A stretch of DNA of 64,000 nt from NCBI RefSeq assembly GCF_003014695.1, contig NZ_PYAS01000004.1:62001-126000 (forward strand), read 5' to 3'. The position numbers and the translations under genes were made by a program. Positions 25,455 to 33,350 of the stretch are shown piece after piece (the stretch's first letter is position 1; every line of letters starts with the position of its first letter). The notes below the pieces were generated by a model. That model had not been told where the DNA came from and ran no database searches. It worked only from the letters and a program-made list of their open reading frames with translations. The stretch comes from Dyadobacter jiangsuensis. Lineage in GTDB: Bacteria > Bacteroidota > Bacteroidia > Cytophagales > Spirosomataceae.

Positions 25455-26057
25455 GTGACGTCACGCATTTGCTCATATTCCCTCGCGATAATGCCCCCGC
25501 CGCCTATCGCGGAGCACGTGCGTGGCTTCAAGCAAGACTACCGCAACGTCATCGGCAAAAGTTACGGCAGCGCCAACGCCGACGGCCACATTTCGCTCGA
25601 TGGCTTCGATGCCGCTGAGGCAGATTACCCATTAATTCTGGCGGAGTATACCAGGTTAGTAAGTCCTCTAACGCCTTTTCAGCTCAATTTTTCGGGCTTC
25701 GCCGATTTCGACCGCGCCAATTTTTCGGCATTCTACATCAAGCCGACGGAGGAAGCATCCAATGCCATCCGAGAGCGGGCGCAGGCGATTATGAAGGCCT
25801 TCGATAAGAAGTTCAAAAAGCAATACATGCAGAAATGGGCCGATGAGTCTAAGAACCCGCATATGTCCATCGGGCGCAGGCTTACACGGGAGTGGATTGC
25901 GTTGGCTTATACCATTTTTACAGACTATGAAGCCGGATTTTTGTGCGATTCATTCGCCATTCGAAAGTACAATGAGAAGCGCCGGCAGTATGATGTGATC
26001 GATATAATTCAGTTGCAGGGGCCGAATGGGGTTGGAGAGCAGATCAGTTTGTTTTAG
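25455..26057 (+). CDS. 2H phosphoesterase / 2'-5' RNA ligase-like protein
   Basis: The 200-residue protein has the two H-x-S motifs of the 2H phosphoesterase superfamily: His45-Ile-Ser47 in ADGHISLDGF and His136-Met-Ser138 in NPHMSIGRRL (counting from 25455). The spacing of about 90 residues and the opening strand YSLAIMPPP fit the 2'-5' RNA ligase-like group, which acts on cyclic phosphates or 2'-5' linked nucleotides. The start is uncertain: GTG at 25455 keeps the conserved first strand, ATG at 25491 would delete it, and TTG at 25395 adds a doubtful stretch. The stop codon overlaps the stop of the convergent HTH gene by four bases. Substrate and role are open. Confidence 0.8.
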   Translation: MTSRICSYSLAIMPPPPIAEHVRGFKQDYRNVIGKSYGSANADGHISLDGFDAAEADYPLILAEYTRLVSPLTPFQLNFSGFADFDRANFSAFYIKPTEEASNAIRERAQAIMKAFDKKFKKQYMQKWADESKNPHMSIGRRLTREWIALAYTIFTDYEAGFLCDSFAIRKYNEKRRQYDVIDIIQLQGPNGVGEQISLF

Positions 26058-26368
26058 TCTGAAATGCTGGTCTCTGCATTTTGTTTGCTGCTGGTCAGGT
26101 ACGGCTTGGCTCTGATCATTCGGATATTGTTGAATTCTTCGATGATCAGCGTGTCGTCTTCGGGGACGATACCACGCTTAATCCAGTTGCTAACGGTTTC
26201 GGTGTTTTTGATACCGAACCGTCTGCAATATTCTTTGATCGTAACCCATTCGGTTAAATCGACTACCACTCCTCGCCGGATTAAATAATCATTGGACTCC
26301 TTAATGGCGATGTCCGCTTGCTTCATTAAATCATGCAATCTTGCTCGAAATTCCTCCGTGGTTTCCAT
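26054..26368 (-). CDS. Small HTH-type protein
   Basis: The 104-residue protein has an N-terminal helix (residues 3-30) and a central DNA-binding-like part at about 40-70, with WVTIKEYCRRFGI as the first helix of an HTH and TVSNWIKRGIVP as the recognition helix, similar to the MerR/excisionase arrangement in which a wing with a DTLIIEEFNNIRMIR strand follows. I do not know a family name. It starts 9 bases behind the stop of a 51-residue gene, so the two form an operon. A DNA-binding role is inferred only from the HTH pattern. Confidence 0.7.
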   Translation of the reverse strand: METTEEFRARLHDLMKQADIAIKESNDYLIRRGVVVDLTEWVTIKEYCRRFGIKNTETVSNWIKRGIVPEDDTLIIEEFNNIRMIRAKPYLTSSKQNAETSISD

Positions 26369-26377
26369 CTGTGCTGC

Positions 26378-26533
26378 CTAATTAATGTTTCTTTCCATTT
26401 CGTCTATAACCTTCGTCAATCTGGATATATGATCCAAAATTTGATCAATTTCTTCTGCCGTCATGTTATCGGCCTGATCTCGGAGCATTTGTTTAAGTGC
26501 TGCCCTGAGCATTCTAAGTTCGAAGAGGTTCAT
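26378..26533 (-). CDS. 51-residue helical protein
   Basis: An open frame of 51 codons starts with ATG at 26533 (MNLFELRMLRAAL) and ends with TAG at 26378. It reads as an amphipathic, mostly charged helix pair (EEIDQILDHISRLTKVIDEM), typical of a small coiled-coil protein. It lies nine bases before the HTH gene and just behind a promoter-like sequence at 26547-26578. The size makes it easy to miss; operon position and protein-like composition support it. I have no function for it. Confidence 0.6.
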   Translation of the reverse strand: MNLFELRMLRAALKQMLRDQADNMTAEEIDQILDHISRLTKVIDEMERNIN

Positions 26534-26546
26534 TTTTCACCTATAT

Positions 26547-26578
26547 CAAATTTACATATTGTTATTCAGCATAACAAG
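26547..26578 (-). promoter_or_regulatory. Promoter of the two-gene HTH operon
   Basis: Minus strand: TTG (complement of 26575-26577), 20 bases, then TAAATTTG (complement of 26547-26554), a full match to TAnnTTTG. The start of transcription would lie only about 8 bases before the ATG at 26533. Confidence 0.45.
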
Positions 26579-26705
26579 ACTCTGCTTTCATGAGAAGATG
26601 TACTTGGAGTTTGAAACTGAGCAGATTTTACTTTGCTGCTATTAAAAAATGATCAAGCAGATGATTTGCATGATCGACCGGTGAATAACGAATATCGCCT
26701 TACAG

Positions 26706-26713
26706 TATCTTTG
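26706..26713 (+). promoter_or_regulatory. -7 promoter box of the membrane protein gene
   Basis: TATCTTTG fits TAnnTTTG, about 80 bases before the ATG at 26794; a clear -33 box is not seen. The remainder of 26579-26793 holds no gene that I can identify. Confidence 0.35.
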
Positions 26714-26793
26714 ATAAATGTAATTTGTTGTTTATTAGGTGCATATAAATAACATTGTCGCTAAATACGAACAATCAGACCTCCCACATACCC

Positions 26794-27351
26794 ATGCTCC
26801 AGCGCTACACCCTCAATGAATTCTACGCAGATCGCCTTTCGCATCGACTTGTTCAGGCCAAAAAATGGTGGGACAGAGTTATTTTCTTTACGATAGTCGT
26901 GGTGTTTGTAACGGTCTGGCTGGGGTTGGTTTTTCGAAAGGAAGAAACCGGCGCGTTTATGGACCAATTTAGCGAAAGGTTTGCCCGCTGGATTTTTGAA
27001 CAGGACCATTCCCAGCAGCGCATGTTCGGAATTTTTGGATTGGTATTCCTGGCTAACGTCGCACCGTCGCTTGTCTTTTTCGTGCGAAAAAACTGGATTT
27101 TTCCGAAAGCATCCATGAGCTTACGCGGGTATGCTGCCATTCAATCCAAAGAAGTGATCAAGCTGCCGCGGAGCAGGGGAGCGACTAAAATTCCGAAGGC
27201 GTTTTACGTATATGTGAGCCATCCGGTAACAGGGAATGTAATACCCGTAGAGATTTCGGAAGGTTGGTATACGAATCTCGAAGCCGGCAACCGGGTTAAC
27301 GTACATTATCATCCCAGCAGCGATAATGTAGTTTATCTGATTAATTCCTGA
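26794..27351 (+). CDS. Hypothetical two-helix membrane protein
   Basis: This 185-residue protein (from ATG 26794) has two membrane helices, at about residues 28-47 (VIFFTIVVVFVTVWLGLV) and about 78-98 (MFGIFGLVFLANVAPSLVFF), and a soluble C-terminal domain of about 85 residues, rich in beta strands (VEISEGWYTNLEAGNRVNVHYHP), which looks like a small OB or SH3-type barrel. A TTG 39 bases upstream is an alternative start. I do not recognise the family. The gene is divergent from the small HTH operon and ends in a bidirectional terminator that it shares with the FG-GAP genes. Confidence 0.65.
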   Translation: MLQRYTLNEFYADRLSHRLVQAKKWWDRVIFFTIVVVFVTVWLGLVFRKEETGAFMDQFSERFARWIFEQDHSQQRMFGIFGLVFLANVAPSLVFFVRKNWIFPKASMSLRGYAAIQSKEVIKLPRSRGATKIPKAFYVYVSHPVTGNVIPVEISEGWYTNLEAGNRVNVHYHPSSDNVVYLINS

Positions 27352-27360
27352 TAGATGCAA

Positions 27361-27390
27361 AAAAAGCAGAGGCCGAAACCTCTGCTTTTT
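27361..27390. terminator. Bidirectional terminator
   Basis: AAAAAGCAGAGG and CCTCTGCTTTTT form a perfect 12-bp stem with a 6-base loop (CCGAAA), with A-run and T-run on both sides. It serves the membrane protein gene and the convergent FG-GAP gene. Confidence 0.88.
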
Positions 27391-27410
27391 GTATAGAATG
27401 TCGTCAATTT

Positions 27411-29339
27411 TTACTTCCCTATGACCACGCGGCCTGCGGTGACGTTGCCGTCTTTCTGCACAACTTGTAAAAGGTACGTACCGGCATTTAAATGCCCTGT
27501 TTTGATCACAGCCGCAGGTTTGGATGTTTGGAAAACTGGCTGCCCGGCCTGATTTAACAGTTTTACAGAAACCGCATTGGCCAACATTTTTTCATCCAGC
27601 AGTAACTGCTCGCCCACGGGGTTGGGGTAGAAAGCTGTCAGTCTCTGACCTTCAAAAAACAGCCTTTTAATACTGCTGTACGCGAATGTGCCGTCGGTAT
27701 CCACCATTTTAAGCCGGTACAAGTTTTCGCCCGGGAGTGGCGAAAGGTCGGCAGCATGGTAACTGGTTTTGACGCGGCTTTGGTTGGCCGCTGTGATTGT
27801 TTCAATAACTGTCCAGTTGCGACCGGTACCACTTCGTTGGATTTCGAAATGGCTGGAATTGGTTTCTTCCGCCGTAGACCAGGTCAGAGCCGCCTGATTT
27901 TCCTGCTTCTCCGCAGTGAAATAAGTTAGTGTCACAGGCAAGACGGCGTCATTGGTGAACACAAAGGCTGCGCCTGCATTAAGCATCGAATTCGCATTGT
28001 TTTCATCATCGTCTTTCGAACTCGCTCCCACGATGATGTTTTTACCCTCCAGAGCGACTGAATACCCGAAAGAATCGTCACCCTCTCTGGAAGAAGCAAC
28101 TAATTTCTTCACCATCGCCCAATCGTCATTGCCGGAATTTTCAAAAATGAACACTGAGCCCGCGGCGTTGACTGGATTGGCGTCATTGGCGTCATTGTCA
28201 TCGGTATTGGCCCCAACAACGATGTGGTTGCCTTTTAAAGAAACACTTCCGCCAAAACCCTGAGAATCGACCCGTTTAGTGGCAGTTACCTTCTTTAACA
28301 GACCCCAGTTCGATATTCCTCCCTGACCTCGTTTAAAAATGTAGGCTGATCCGGAATGCGCAAGAGTGTTTGTTTCCGCTGCATCTTCGTCCTCCTGACT
28401 GGCCCCTACTACGGCATAGTCTCCATCAATGCTCACTGACGTTCCGAAATAGTCGTATTCAGCGCGGACAGGAGCCGTGATTTTCTTAACCTGTCCCCAT
28501 GAATCGGGACCGCCGTTGTTCTTTTCAAAAATATAGGCAGAACCGGCCGCCCATACGCGATTCAAGCCATTAGCATCGTGCGATTCCTGCATAGCGCCTA
28601 CAATGGCTTTGTCCCCCGAAATCGCGACTGATTTGCCAAACTGGTCGCTTCCCGAGCGATCGGACGACAAAATTCTTTTCAAGAGCCCCCAATTATTGCT
28701 CCCGCCCTGGTCTTTTTTGTAGAGATATGCTGCGCCTGCGAAGTCAAGCGAATTATCGGGAGTTGCGTCGGTTTCGTAAGGTACGCCTATCAATACATAA
28801 TCTCCGCTGATGGCCAATGCATTGCCAAAAGTAACGTTGGTCTGAGGTTGCGGTGACGTGATCTTTTTCACCAGTCCCCAGGCATTGCTTCCCCCCGCAT
28901 CTTTTTGGAAAATATACACCGCGCCGGCGCCGTTAGCGACACCTCCGCCGGGTAAACTGATGTTTTCATAAGGTGCACTCACCACAAGGGTTTCGCCGTT
29001 GAACGCTACCTGCGTGCCAAAGAGCATAAAAGGCGATCTAACTGGTGCCGTAATTTTCTTTACCTGTACCCATACGCTGCCCACTTTATGAAAGATATAG
29101 GCCGCACCCGCCCGCTCCATAGAGAAGTTACCATTGGCGTCGTCGTCTTCGCCGAGTGCGCCCACAATGGCGTAGTCGCCGGATATGGCCACCGAACTGC
29201 CGAATATGCTCAGGTTTTCACGGTCGGCAGCAACGATCTTCTGAGTAGGTTGCCACTGTGCCAGGCCGATGTGCGAATACGATGCAGCAAACATCAGCGG
29301 AAAAATCCATTTTTTGATAGAGGTAGTGTTGAATCGCAT
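27411..29339 (-). CDS. FG-GAP repeat beta-propeller protein with T9SS sorting domain
   Basis: The 642-residue secreted protein starts with a signal peptide (IFPLMFAASYSHIGLAQ). About seven FG-GAP-like repeats follow, each with FG-x-S-V-x-I-x-GDYAIVGA, then a GAAYIF strand and an NWGLLKKI strand, as in the integrin-alpha beta-propeller. A fibronectin-type linker (SHFEIQRSG...) and the C-terminal T9SS domain (FYPNPV, LLNQAGQPVF, GTYLLQV) finish it. The role is probably binding at the cell surface or in the matrix. The ATG at 29339 is chosen, since the upstream ATG at 29393 would overlap the preceding paralogue. It is the second gene of a tandem pair, 37 bases behind the first. Confidence 0.88.
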   Translation of the reverse strand: MRFNTTSIKKWIFPLMFAASYSHIGLAQWQPTQKIVAADRENLSIFGSSVAISGDYAIVGALGEDDDANGNFSMERAGAAYIFHKVGSVWVQVKKITAPVRSPFMLFGTQVAFNGETLVVSAPYENISLPGGGVANGAGAVYIFQKDAGGSNAWGLVKKITSPQPQTNVTFGNALAISGDYVLIGVPYETDATPDNSLDFAGAAYLYKKDQGGSNNWGLLKRILSSDRSGSDQFGKSVAISGDKAIVGAMQESHDANGLNRVWAAGSAYIFEKNNGGPDSWGQVKKITAPVRAEYDYFGTSVSIDGDYAVVGASQEDEDAAETNTLAHSGSAYIFKRGQGGISNWGLLKKVTATKRVDSQGFGGSVSLKGNHIVVGANTDDNDANDANPVNAAGSVFIFENSGNDDWAMVKKLVASSREGDDSFGYSVALEGKNIIVGASSKDDDENNANSMLNAGAAFVFTNDAVLPVTLTYFTAEKQENQAALTWSTAEETNSSHFEIQRSGTGRNWTVIETITAANQSRVKTSYHAADLSPLPGENLYRLKMVDTDGTFAYSSIKRLFFEGQRLTAFYPNPVGEQLLLDEKMLANAVSVKLLNQAGQPVFQTSKPAAVIKTGHLNAGTYLLQVVQKDGNVTAGRVVIGK

Positions 29340-29376
29340 GAGCTGTTTTTGTTTAGGGTTTAAGGGGAATCCTGGC

Positions 29377-31263
29377 CTAGTTACCGACGGCAACCTGGCT
29401 GCTTGTCATAGTTCCGTCTTTCCTGGTGATTTGCAGAATGTAAGTTCCGTTCGACAAGTGACCCGTATGGATAGCCGGTACCGGTTTGGACGTCTCGAAA
29501 ACCGGCTTACCCGTTTGATCCAGTAATTTAAGGGACACGGCATTTCTCAAAGTTGTTTCAGCAAGCACCAACCGGTCCGATACCGGATTGGGGTAAAATG
29601 ACGCGGATCCTGGTCCGTTAAAAGTCAGCGTCTGGATTTTGCTATACGCGAATGTGCCGTCGTTGTCTACCATTTTGAGGCGATAGAGATTCTGTCCAGT
29701 CAGCGGTGATTTGTCCAATGCGTCATAATGAGCAGCCACACGACTTTCGTTGGCTGCTTTTACGTTTTCGAGGGTTGTCCAGGTGCGCCCGTCAGCACTT
29801 CGCTGGATTTCGAAATGGCTTGAATTGGTTTCCTCGGTAGTTGTCCATTTCAAATGGGCTTGCTTTTCCCTTTGCTCCGCCGAAAAGCTGACGAGCTTCA
29901 CAGGTAAGGCGCTTTCACGCGAGAAGCTATATGCCGCGCCAGGGTAATAAAATGCAAAGGGCCCTCCATTATTTTCTGCGATAGCACCCACAAGGATCAG
30001 CGTGTCATTGAGTGCCACCGCATTTCCAAAGGAGTCATCCTTGTCCCTGTCAGGTGCGTGAATTTTCGCTGTTTGTCCCCAATTCCCAATGCCGCCACGG
30101 TTTTCAGAAAAGACCCACGCGGCTCCGGCATTTATCACATAATCCTCGTTTTTATAATCAAAGCCTTCGGTCTGGGCACCGACTACGACTGTACCTCCCC
30201 TTATAGCAACTGAGCAGCCGAAGTTGGATCGATCTCTCCTCAGATCTGCGGTCAATTTCTTTCCAAGTCCCCATTGGTCAAGCCCTCCATTATTTTTTGA
30301 AAAAAGATATGCGGCACCTACACTATACAACAACGTAGACCCTTCCATTACCCTCTCGCGGGGAGCGCCTACCACAACCTGGTCGCCATCGATCGAAACT
30401 GACATTCCGAAGGATGCGCTTTCTGCTATGGGAGGTGCCATAATTTTCTTTGCCAATCCCCAATTGTTAGCTCCACCCAGCGTTTTTTTGAAGATATGGG
30501 CAGAACCGGTTTCTTGGACTTCCGGGCCGGTTCCCGAGTTATAGTCGGAGTAAGCGCCTACGACCACATATTCGCCGCTTATGGCTACTTTTCCGCCGAA
30601 GGAATTGGAACCATTTCCGGTTTGTGGAATCAAGGTTGCCACAGAGCCCCAGTTGTTAGTTCCGCCTGCATTCTTTTCAAGTACGTAGCCCCGGGGTTCG
30701 TAGTACACTCCTGCAATGGCATTATTTCCGTCGATAGCAACGCTGTTACCAAAGTATTCATTAACCTTACGATTCGGCGATGTTACTTTTTTTACAAATC
30801 CCCAGTTATCGGCGCCGCCCTGGTTTTTTGCAAATATGTAGGCAGCACCGGCGCCAGACAACCGATTTTGTTCATTAGCATCTGTTTCAGACTTGGATCC
30901 GATGATCATGTAGTCATCTTTGATGCAAACAGACATGCCGAAATAGTCATACGCAGCCCTGACCGGCGGATAGATTTTTTTGATCTGTTTCCAAACGCCA
31001 TGGTCATTGAAAAACAAGTAAGCGGCACCCGCCCAATCGAGCGAGGGTTTGCCATCGGCGGCACCATTGTCGGAAAGTGCACCTATGAGCGCATAGTTTC
31101 CGGAAATGGAAATGTCATGTCCAAACGAACCATGCGAAATTCTGTCACTTGCAACTACTTTTATCCCGGGCTGCCAACTCTGTCCCAAGGATATGGAAGC
31201 TGATAAAATAAATGATAAGAAAAGAAAGAGAGGTCTTCTTAGTGGGTAAAAATATGAATGCAT
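29377..31263 (-). CDS. FG-GAP repeat beta-propeller protein with T9SS sorting domain (paralogue)
   Basis: The 628-residue paralogue of the following gene has the same build: a signal peptide (FLFLSFILSASISLGQ), about seven FG-GAP-like repeats with the motif SFG-x-(D/S)-(I/V)-x-I-x-G and (V/L)-GA, the fibronectin-like linker and a T9SS C-terminal domain (SFYPNPV and GTYILQI). The repeats have diverged from those of the neighbour, but the last 170 residues are still strikingly similar. A duplication followed by divergence of the ligand side is the simplest reading (inference). The gene is first in a two-gene unit and is divergent from the second ECF sigma gene, with about 200 bases between them. 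Confidence 0.88.
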   Translation of the reverse strand: MHSYFYPLRRPLFLFLSFILSASISLGQSWQPGIKVVASDRISHGSFGHDISISGNYALIGALSDNGAADGKPSLDWAGAAYLFFNDHGVWKQIKKIYPPVRAAYDYFGMSVCIKDDYMIIGSKSETDANEQNRLSGAGAAYIFAKNQGGADNWGFVKKVTSPNRKVNEYFGNSVAIDGNNAIAGVYYEPRGYVLEKNAGGTNNWGSVATLIPQTGNGSNSFGGKVAISGEYVVVGAYSDYNSGTGPEVQETGSAHIFKKTLGGANNWGLAKKIMAPPIAESASFGMSVSIDGDQVVVGAPRERVMEGSTLLYSVGAAYLFSKNNGGLDQWGLGKKLTADLRRDRSNFGCSVAIRGGTVVVGAQTEGFDYKNEDYVINAGAAWVFSENRGGIGNWGQTAKIHAPDRDKDDSFGNAVALNDTLILVGAIAENNGGPFAFYYPGAAYSFSRESALPVKLVSFSAEQREKQAHLKWTTTEETNSSHFEIQRSADGRTWTTLENVKAANESRVAAHYDALDKSPLTGQNLYRLKMVDNDGTFAYSKIQTLTFNGPGSASFYPNPVSDRLVLAETTLRNAVSLKLLDQTGKPVFETSKPVPAIHTGHLSNGTYILQITRKDGTMTSSQVAVGN

Positions 31264-31467
31264 GTTGATGCTTTAAAGATAAAGAGGTGAGTAAGTAACT
31301 AATATTAAACTATTCGCAAGTTAACGGAAAAATTCCGTGCAGGTGCGACGTGTAATATTTTGCGATGATCTATTATGATCATTCTTATAAATTTCCGGGA
31401 ACGTTGTCAGGTGCACAATAGGATTCCTCGTCTATGCCAGTTAATAAAACACTGCGTATTTAAACTT

Positions 31468-32058
31468 TTGGGAAACTTGGACAGGACGACGGACGACAGC
31501 GCGCTTTGGCTGGCATACCGGAACGGCGACAATGAGGCGTTAGGCATGATCGCCGAGCGATATTACGGCGCATTGCGGCGGTATGGGATGAAGTTTCTCG
31601 TCGGTGAGAGCATTGTGGAGGACTGCATCCAGGATTTGTTTCTGGATCTCTGGCAGAACCGCGAGCGTATCAGCCAGACGCCGTCAGTCAAGTTTTATCT
31701 TTTCAAAGCCATCCGGCATAGCATTCTCGGTCATTTGCGTTACCAGCAGCGGTTCGCGAATGAGGAGTCGCTGGATTGGGATACATCCTTCCCCGATAAT
31801 TTCAATGCGGAATCACTGCTGATCGAGCAGGAGACGCTGAACGGCCTGGTGGCGCAGATGCATGCGCATATGGAGGCCCTGCCTAAGCGTGAGCGGGAGG
31901 CGTTGTACCTGCGTTATTATGAGAATATGAGCGTCGCGGAAATTTCGGGGCTGATGGGTGTCAATCGGCAGTCTGTTTCCAACTTTCTTCAAAAGGGCAT
32001 TACCCGCATCCGTGCCAAGTGGTTTGTCACGATGGTACTAAACCTATTCTTTTTTTAA
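31468..32058 (+). CDS. ECF RNA polymerase sigma factor (FecI-like)
   Basis: The protein has about 196 residues from TTG 31468. Region 2 has the segment ALWLAYRNGDNEALGMIAERYY, IVEDCIQDLFLDLW and SVKFYLFKAIRH; region 4 has LPKREREALYLRYYENM and the HTH MSVAEISGLMGVNRQSVSNFL. TTG at 31468 puts the start about ten residues before region 2, as in relatives; the ATG at 31375 would add 31 residues of unlikely sequence. It is followed 73 bases later by a FecR gene and then by SusC/SusD, so it should drive that operon on ligand binding. It is related to, but distinct from, the ECF factor at 3707. Confidence 0.88.
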   Translation: MGNLDRTTDDSALWLAYRNGDNEALGMIAERYYGALRRYGMKFLVGESIVEDCIQDLFLDLWQNRERISQTPSVKFYLFKAIRHSILGHLRYQQRFANEESLDWDTSFPDNFNAESLLIEQETLNGLVAQMHAHMEALPKREREALYLRYYENMSVAEISGLMGVNRQSVSNFLQKGITRIRAKWFVTMVLNLFFF

Positions 32059-32131
32059 TTTTTTCCCTGATCCGAGGGTATATCGGTTCCTGTCATTCAT
32101 AATATCTTAGAAATCATTTGAAAAATGAAGA

Positions 32132-33214
32132 ATGGACAGGCCAGACTACGATTTGAATACCCCGGAGGATTTTCTGCAAAATGACCGTTTCCGCCATTGG
32201 GTGAGACACCGGCTGCCGGAAGACAGGGCATTCTGGGAAGATTTTCTCAACACTTATCCCGAAAAACGTCCCATTTACGAGAAAGCGGTTGCCATGCTGT
32301 TGGCGATATTCGGCAAAGAGCAGGCAGCGGAAGCAGGTGAAGGTGCGGGGAGGCTCCGCGAAATGCTGAATACAGCCGCCAACCGGACCGAAGACCGCAA
32401 CGAACCTTTGCCGTTGTGGCGCTGGCTGCGCTGGTCTGCGGCCGCGGTGCTGGTGATCGGGTTGGGTTTCTGGTGGAGCAGGGGAGGGCGGGAGGCCGGG
32501 ACCATCGCAGATGGCGTTGCGCAGGCAGATCAACCTGTACAGAGCAAATGGATCGTTCGGGAGAACCAGTCGCAGACAGTCATGTTGGTGAATTTACCCG
32601 ATGGGTCGTCGGTGTTGCTCAGCAAAGGCAGCAGCATTCGCTTCGGCAAGGAGATGAACGATCCCGAGCGGGATGTGTTCCTCGACGGTGAGGGCTTTTT
32701 CGAGGTAGTTAAGAACCCCGCAAAACCATTTCTGGTACATACCGACAAGCTCACCACCCGGGTGCTGGGCACAAGTTTTCGTGTGAAGTCATTCCCGGGC
32801 CACGCTGAGGCCGAGGTCGCGGTAAAAACGGGTAAAGTGGCCGTGGTAGCCGATGGTAGCGATGCCGCAGAGCCGCTGATGCTTTATCCCAATCAACGCG
32901 TGAGCCTGATTCGCAAAAATGACAAGTTCATTAGCTCAGTGACCGGCCCGGCCCGCAATGAAACTACCACGCCAATCGAGACCGAATCCTTTGATTTTGA
33001 GTTCACGCCGGTGTCCGAGGCATTCAAAATACTCGAAACGCATTATGCGGTGAAAATCCATTTCGACCCGGAAAGGATGAACAATTGCACCGTGACCGCA
33101 TCGCTCAAAGATGAGCCATTTCTCGAAAAGGTGCGGCTGATATGCCTGGCAACGGAAGCGTCCTTTGTCGTCAATGGCGATGAAGTTACCATTTCCGGAG
33201 CCGGTTGCCCCTAG
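32132..33214 (+). CDS. FecR-family anti-sigma factor with DUF4974 domain
   Basis: The 360-residue protein parallels the one at 4375. It has a cytoplasmic N-terminal part (about 1-88), one membrane helix (about 92-112, WLRWSAAAVLVIGLGFWW), a FecR domain (about 145-250: VNLPDGSSVLLSKGSSIRF, GEGFFEV, TRVLGTSFRV) and a DUF4974 domain (about 285-358: FDFEFTPVSEAFKILETHY and ends with CP). It should hold the ECF factor until the STN domain of SusC signals substrate. The order sigma, anti-sigma, SusC, SusD is the usual set-up of ECF-controlled glycan uptake loci. Confidence 0.92.
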   Translation: MDRPDYDLNTPEDFLQNDRFRHWVRHRLPEDRAFWEDFLNTYPEKRPIYEKAVAMLLAIFGKEQAAEAGEGAGRLREMLNTAANRTEDRNEPLPLWRWLRWSAAAVLVIGLGFWWSRGGREAGTIADGVAQADQPVQSKWIVRENQSQTVMLVNLPDGSSVLLSKGSSIRFGKEMNDPERDVFLDGEGFFEVVKNPAKPFLVHTDKLTTRVLGTSFRVKSFPGHAEAEVAVKTGKVAVVADGSDAAEPLMLYPNQRVSLIRKNDKFISSVTGPARNETTTPIETESFDFEFTPVSEAFKILETHYAVKIHFDPERMNNCTVTASLKDEPFLEKVRLICLATEASFVVNGDEVTISGAGCP

Positions 33215-33350
33215 CCGGGCGCCCCTAACCCCTCAAAATTCTCACCTAACTCTTACCATATGAAAAAATCCAGCCGCGCTGTACCCGATTGACTATTTCT
33301 CCTATCGGAGATAAGAACTACTATCTCATGTTTCTGAACTTTAACCATTT

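Noticed and set aside
31375..31467. N-terminal extension of the second ECF sigma gene
   Set aside because: The 31 added residues have an unlikely composition and lie before the usual start point of ECF region 2.
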